Source: JAFGPJ01 sp964439135 (GTDB lineage Bacteria; Planctomycetota; Phycisphaerae; Sedimentisphaerales; Anaerobacaceae). Taken from it: a stretch of 7,389 bases of DNA. This document shows, piece by piece, positions 5,526 to 7,389 of the stretch (within the stretch, counting starts at the first letter, position 1; each line of letters begins with the position of its first letter). The notes beneath the pieces are model-generated. The model was not told where the DNA came from and made no database searches. It saw nothing but the letters and a program-made list of their open reading frames with translations. The DNA lies in the NCBI GenBank assembly GCA_964439135.1, contig CAYTNN010000226.1, forward strand, positions 1 to 7,389. Reading direction: 5' to 3'. The translations under genes and the position numbers were made by a program.

Positions 5526-7346
5526 TTAGTTATCAAAAACACTCTCAAATATTAGTTCAAATTCCTTTTTTGTTTCACCACTTTCTGAAATAACAATATC
5601 ATTACAAAGCCCTATAGCCGCTTCTCGCGTTTTTATAAAATTGCAGAAATATTGAGCTCTTGATGGTTTATCAGCGCCTTCAATTCCATCTGGATAATAG
5701 TCCTCAATAGCTCCTTTTTCAAGAACGTAAATATCTTTATTCCTCAGTTTGGATAGCAAGTCATTTTTCAATGCACAAATTTCTTCATCAGCATTTTTTA
5801 ATACTTCCAGCCTTTCATTTTTACGTTCGTAGGCAAAGAACTCATCAACTGCTTCATTTAGTTTCTCCAGATCAACCGTGCCTTGTTGAGAAGCATTTTG
5901 TAACATCCTCACCTTTCTCCATAGGGCTTTCAACTCACCTTTTTCTTGTAAATCTCTTACTTGACTGGAAGATATTTCTTTTTCATCTTCCTGGGACATA
6001 TTAATAAATTCATCAATCCTTTGTAAAAGCGATGATTGAAGTTGTAAAAGTTCTTGGCTTGGTTCTATTTGATTAAAACCGGTCACTAATAAGTCTAGAT
6101 CTGCAATGATTTTTACTTTGGAGTTAAACCGTTCGAAGAAAGTTTTATATCTCCTTATGCTCGATTTCCCATTAATTTTCGCAAACCTTACTGAATTTGA
6201 AGAAGTCGTCCATCTCGAATTTATAGTGGCTGCCAAATGTGGCAAGACCAAATAATCGCTATCACCTTCGACAAGCAAAACTGTGTTGGCAAAGAAAGCA
6301 GCATTATTGTTCTCATAGCAAATAATCTGAAATTGATCTTTTGAGCTTAACTCACTCAAATCTACCGGATACACTTCCGTAAAAGGTTTTGTCCCAATAG
6401 AAGAATCTTTGGTTTTTGTTAACTTCACAAACGTAGCCGTCGCATCAGGCCCCAAAAACATGGGCGAATGTGTTGAAACTACAACTGCATTATTTCGGGA
6501 AAAAACTGACAAGGCTTCAAAAAGAATTAATTGAGCTTTGGGATAAAGATATAATTCGGGTTCCTCAAAAAGAAGTAAGTAATTGCCTCGTGTAGAAGCA
6601 TCTGTTGCTGATAAATCCTCTCTGTTGTTTAAATCAACATATGATCTTAGAATGGCAAACACTATAGCCCTTCGTAAACCATCACCCTTACGATCAATTA
6701 TGCCTTCTACTCCATCATTTGCGAAAATTTGAGCTGATGATAAAACTGTTTTCAGTTCTGGTGGAGGTATTTTTATGTTTATTGTTACATCCTTAAAACT
6801 CTCATTCAAATACCTCTCAACAGTCTTTTCGATGGTTACAACTTCAGGTAACCGATTATCTTGTACTGTACCATTTGTTAGAATAACCCGGTTCAATTTT
6901 GCTTCGAGTTTCTCGAATAATTCTCTTTCATCCGCGAGACTTGGTTGTATTGCATCGAGTAAGATTTTGAGTATTTTTCCAAAGGGTGAGCTTTCGCTTG
7001 TTTTGGTGTCATCAGCCAAATCTTTAACGGCTTGGATATATATAGGTTCGGGAAGCATAGCAGAGATGCTTCGGTCAATTCCTGTTGGCAAAGGTGTGTC
7101 CACTTGCTTCCTGTTTTCTTCTGGCCACGAATCGGCAAGTACTTGGATCTGTTCTCGTACTTGCCCTTGATTCATAGAAGTAGTCAATTTATCAGAAAGT
7201 TCGGGAAATACTGCTACAACTCTATCTACAAATCCGCGGCCTGCACGCTGTCCTCTTAGTAATTCGGCTATATTGTCCTCTTCGAATCTTTGGTCATCAG
7301 GTACAGATTTCAGGTAATTTAATGAACTTTTACCACTAGTGCTATG
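5526..7346 (-). CDS. OLD-family ATPase/TOPRIM nuclease, 5' end broken
   Basis: The OLD family (GajA of Gabija, phage P2 Old) couples an ABC-type ATPase to a TOPRIM nuclease, mostly in phage defence. The frame is open for 607 codons from 7346. Counting residues from TTG 7187: LPEPIYIQAVKDLADDTKTSES (45-66) is a family block; KGDGLRR (167-173) is the ABC signature; YLLLFEEPELYLYP (203-216) is Walker B; STH (238-240) is the switch histidine; VLLVEGDSD (303-311), IADLD (361-365) and YVLEKGAIEDYY (487-498) are the TOPRIM core with Glu307, Asp363 and Asp365. A charged, probably coiled-coil insert lies at about 375-480. Upstream of TTG 7187 the frame continues for 53 codons to SGKSSL (7340-7323), then meets stops. 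No ATG or ribosome site fits a full start, so the gene is truncated, frameshifted or a pseudogene. It is strongly AT-rich, suggesting transfer. No UvrD-like GajB partner follows it. Confidence 0.82.
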   Translation of the reverse strand, partial: HSTSGKSSLNYLKSVPDDQRFEEDNIAELLRGQRAGRGFVDRVVAVFPELSDKLTTSMNQGQVREQIQVLADSWPEENRKQVDTPLPTGIDRSISAMLPEPIYIQAVKDLADDTKTSESSPFGKILKILLDAIQPSLADERELFEKLEAKLNRVILTNGTVQDNRLPEVVTIEKTVERYLNESFKDVTINIKIPPPELKTVLSSAQIFANDGVEGIIDRKGDGLRRAIVFAILRSYVDLNNREDLSATDASTRGNYLLLFEEPELYLYPKAQLILFEALSVFSRNNAVVVSTHSPMFLGPDATATFVKLTKTKDSSIGTKPFTEVYPVDLSELSSKDQFQIICYENNNAAFFANTVLLVEGDSDYLVLPHLAATINSRWTTSSNSVRFAKINGKSSIRRYKTFFERFNSKVKIIADLDLLVTGFNQIEPSQELLQLQSSLLQRIDEFINMSQEDEKEISSSQVRDLQEKGELKALWRKVRMLQNASQQGTVDLEKLNEAVDEFFAYERKNERLEVLKNADEEICALKNDLLSKLRNKDIYVLEKGAIEDYYPDGIEGADKPSRAQYFCNFIKTREAAIGLCNDIVISESGETKKEFELIFESVFDN

Positions 7347-7389
7347 TCACGCTTAAAGATTTGGGTAAAGGGACTTCAGTTTAACTCGG
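7347..7389 (-). other. Interrupted 5' sequence of the OLD gene
   Basis: In the OLD reading frame this stretch has TGA at 7349-7347 and TAA at 7355-7353. Directly after the TGA come codons for HSTSGKSSL, which would complete a Walker A (G-x4-G-K-S) if the TGA were a glycine codon GGA. Beyond the stops the same frame reads VKLKSL, reminiscent of the first strand of such ATPases, but it is too short to judge. The window ends before a start can be found. Confidence 0.4.

Noticed and set aside
6775..7170. Plus-strand open frame opposite the OLD gene
   Set aside because: It is antisense to conserved OLD family sequence and has no recognisable features of its own.
7347..7349. TGA recoded as glycine (as in SR1/Gracilibacteria), or as selenocysteine
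   Set aside because: A TAA stop lies two codons further upstream in the same frame, the other genes look planctomycete-like with standard stops, and there is no sign of a selenocysteine element. Truncation or frameshift is simpler.

Overview
The window holds four protein-coding genes and two gene-poor intergenic stretches. The two left-hand genes run on the minus strand: a GH78 alpha-L-rhamnosidase lipoprotein that runs off the left edge, and a small DUF302 protein just upstream of it. A secreted GLUG-repeat protein follows on the plus strand. The right end is a minus-strand OLD-family (ABC-type ATPase plus TOPRIM) nuclease gene whose 5' end is broken close to the window edge. The GLUG protein style (an N-terminal 'DPNLLDKHFMLVADIDLD' block, GGLVG-N-GTI-C-ATG units, and a closing SSFWDVDTTG ... 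AGWDF ... DYPRLQWE module) together with a GH78 enzyme suggests a planctomycete, probably of the Phycisphaerae/Sedimentisphaerales type. This is inferred from protein style only, and there is no rRNA here to confirm it.

Layout: 1-2506 (-) GH78 lipoprotein, 835 codons seen, with no stop before the left edge. 2592-2978 (-) DUF302 protein, 85 bases upstream of GH78 and possibly in the same transcript. 2979-3467 is a divergent intergenic region with a good sigma70-type promoter pointing right and a set of nested inverted repeats in the presumed leader of the GLUG gene. 3468-5255 (+) GLUG protein with signal peptide. 5256-5525 is intergenic, with a heptamer tandem repeat and a cluster of inverted 'CTGTCCC/GGGACAG' elements. 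5526-7346 (-) OLD-like nuclease, clearly AT-rich against the GC-rich genes on the left. 7347-7389 carries in-frame stops just upstream of a P-loop-like string.

The left half fits a surface lifestyle on plant or algal polysaccharide: an outer-membrane-anchored rhamnosidase and an exported beta-rich repeat protein. The right end looks like accessory DNA: an AT-rich solitary OLD nuclease of the kind used in phage defence, separated from the resident genes by repeat-rich spacer. I do not see a complete new multi-gene system. The points most worth a second look are the structured leader of the GLUG gene, the inverted repeat cluster, and the interrupted 5' end of the OLD gene.
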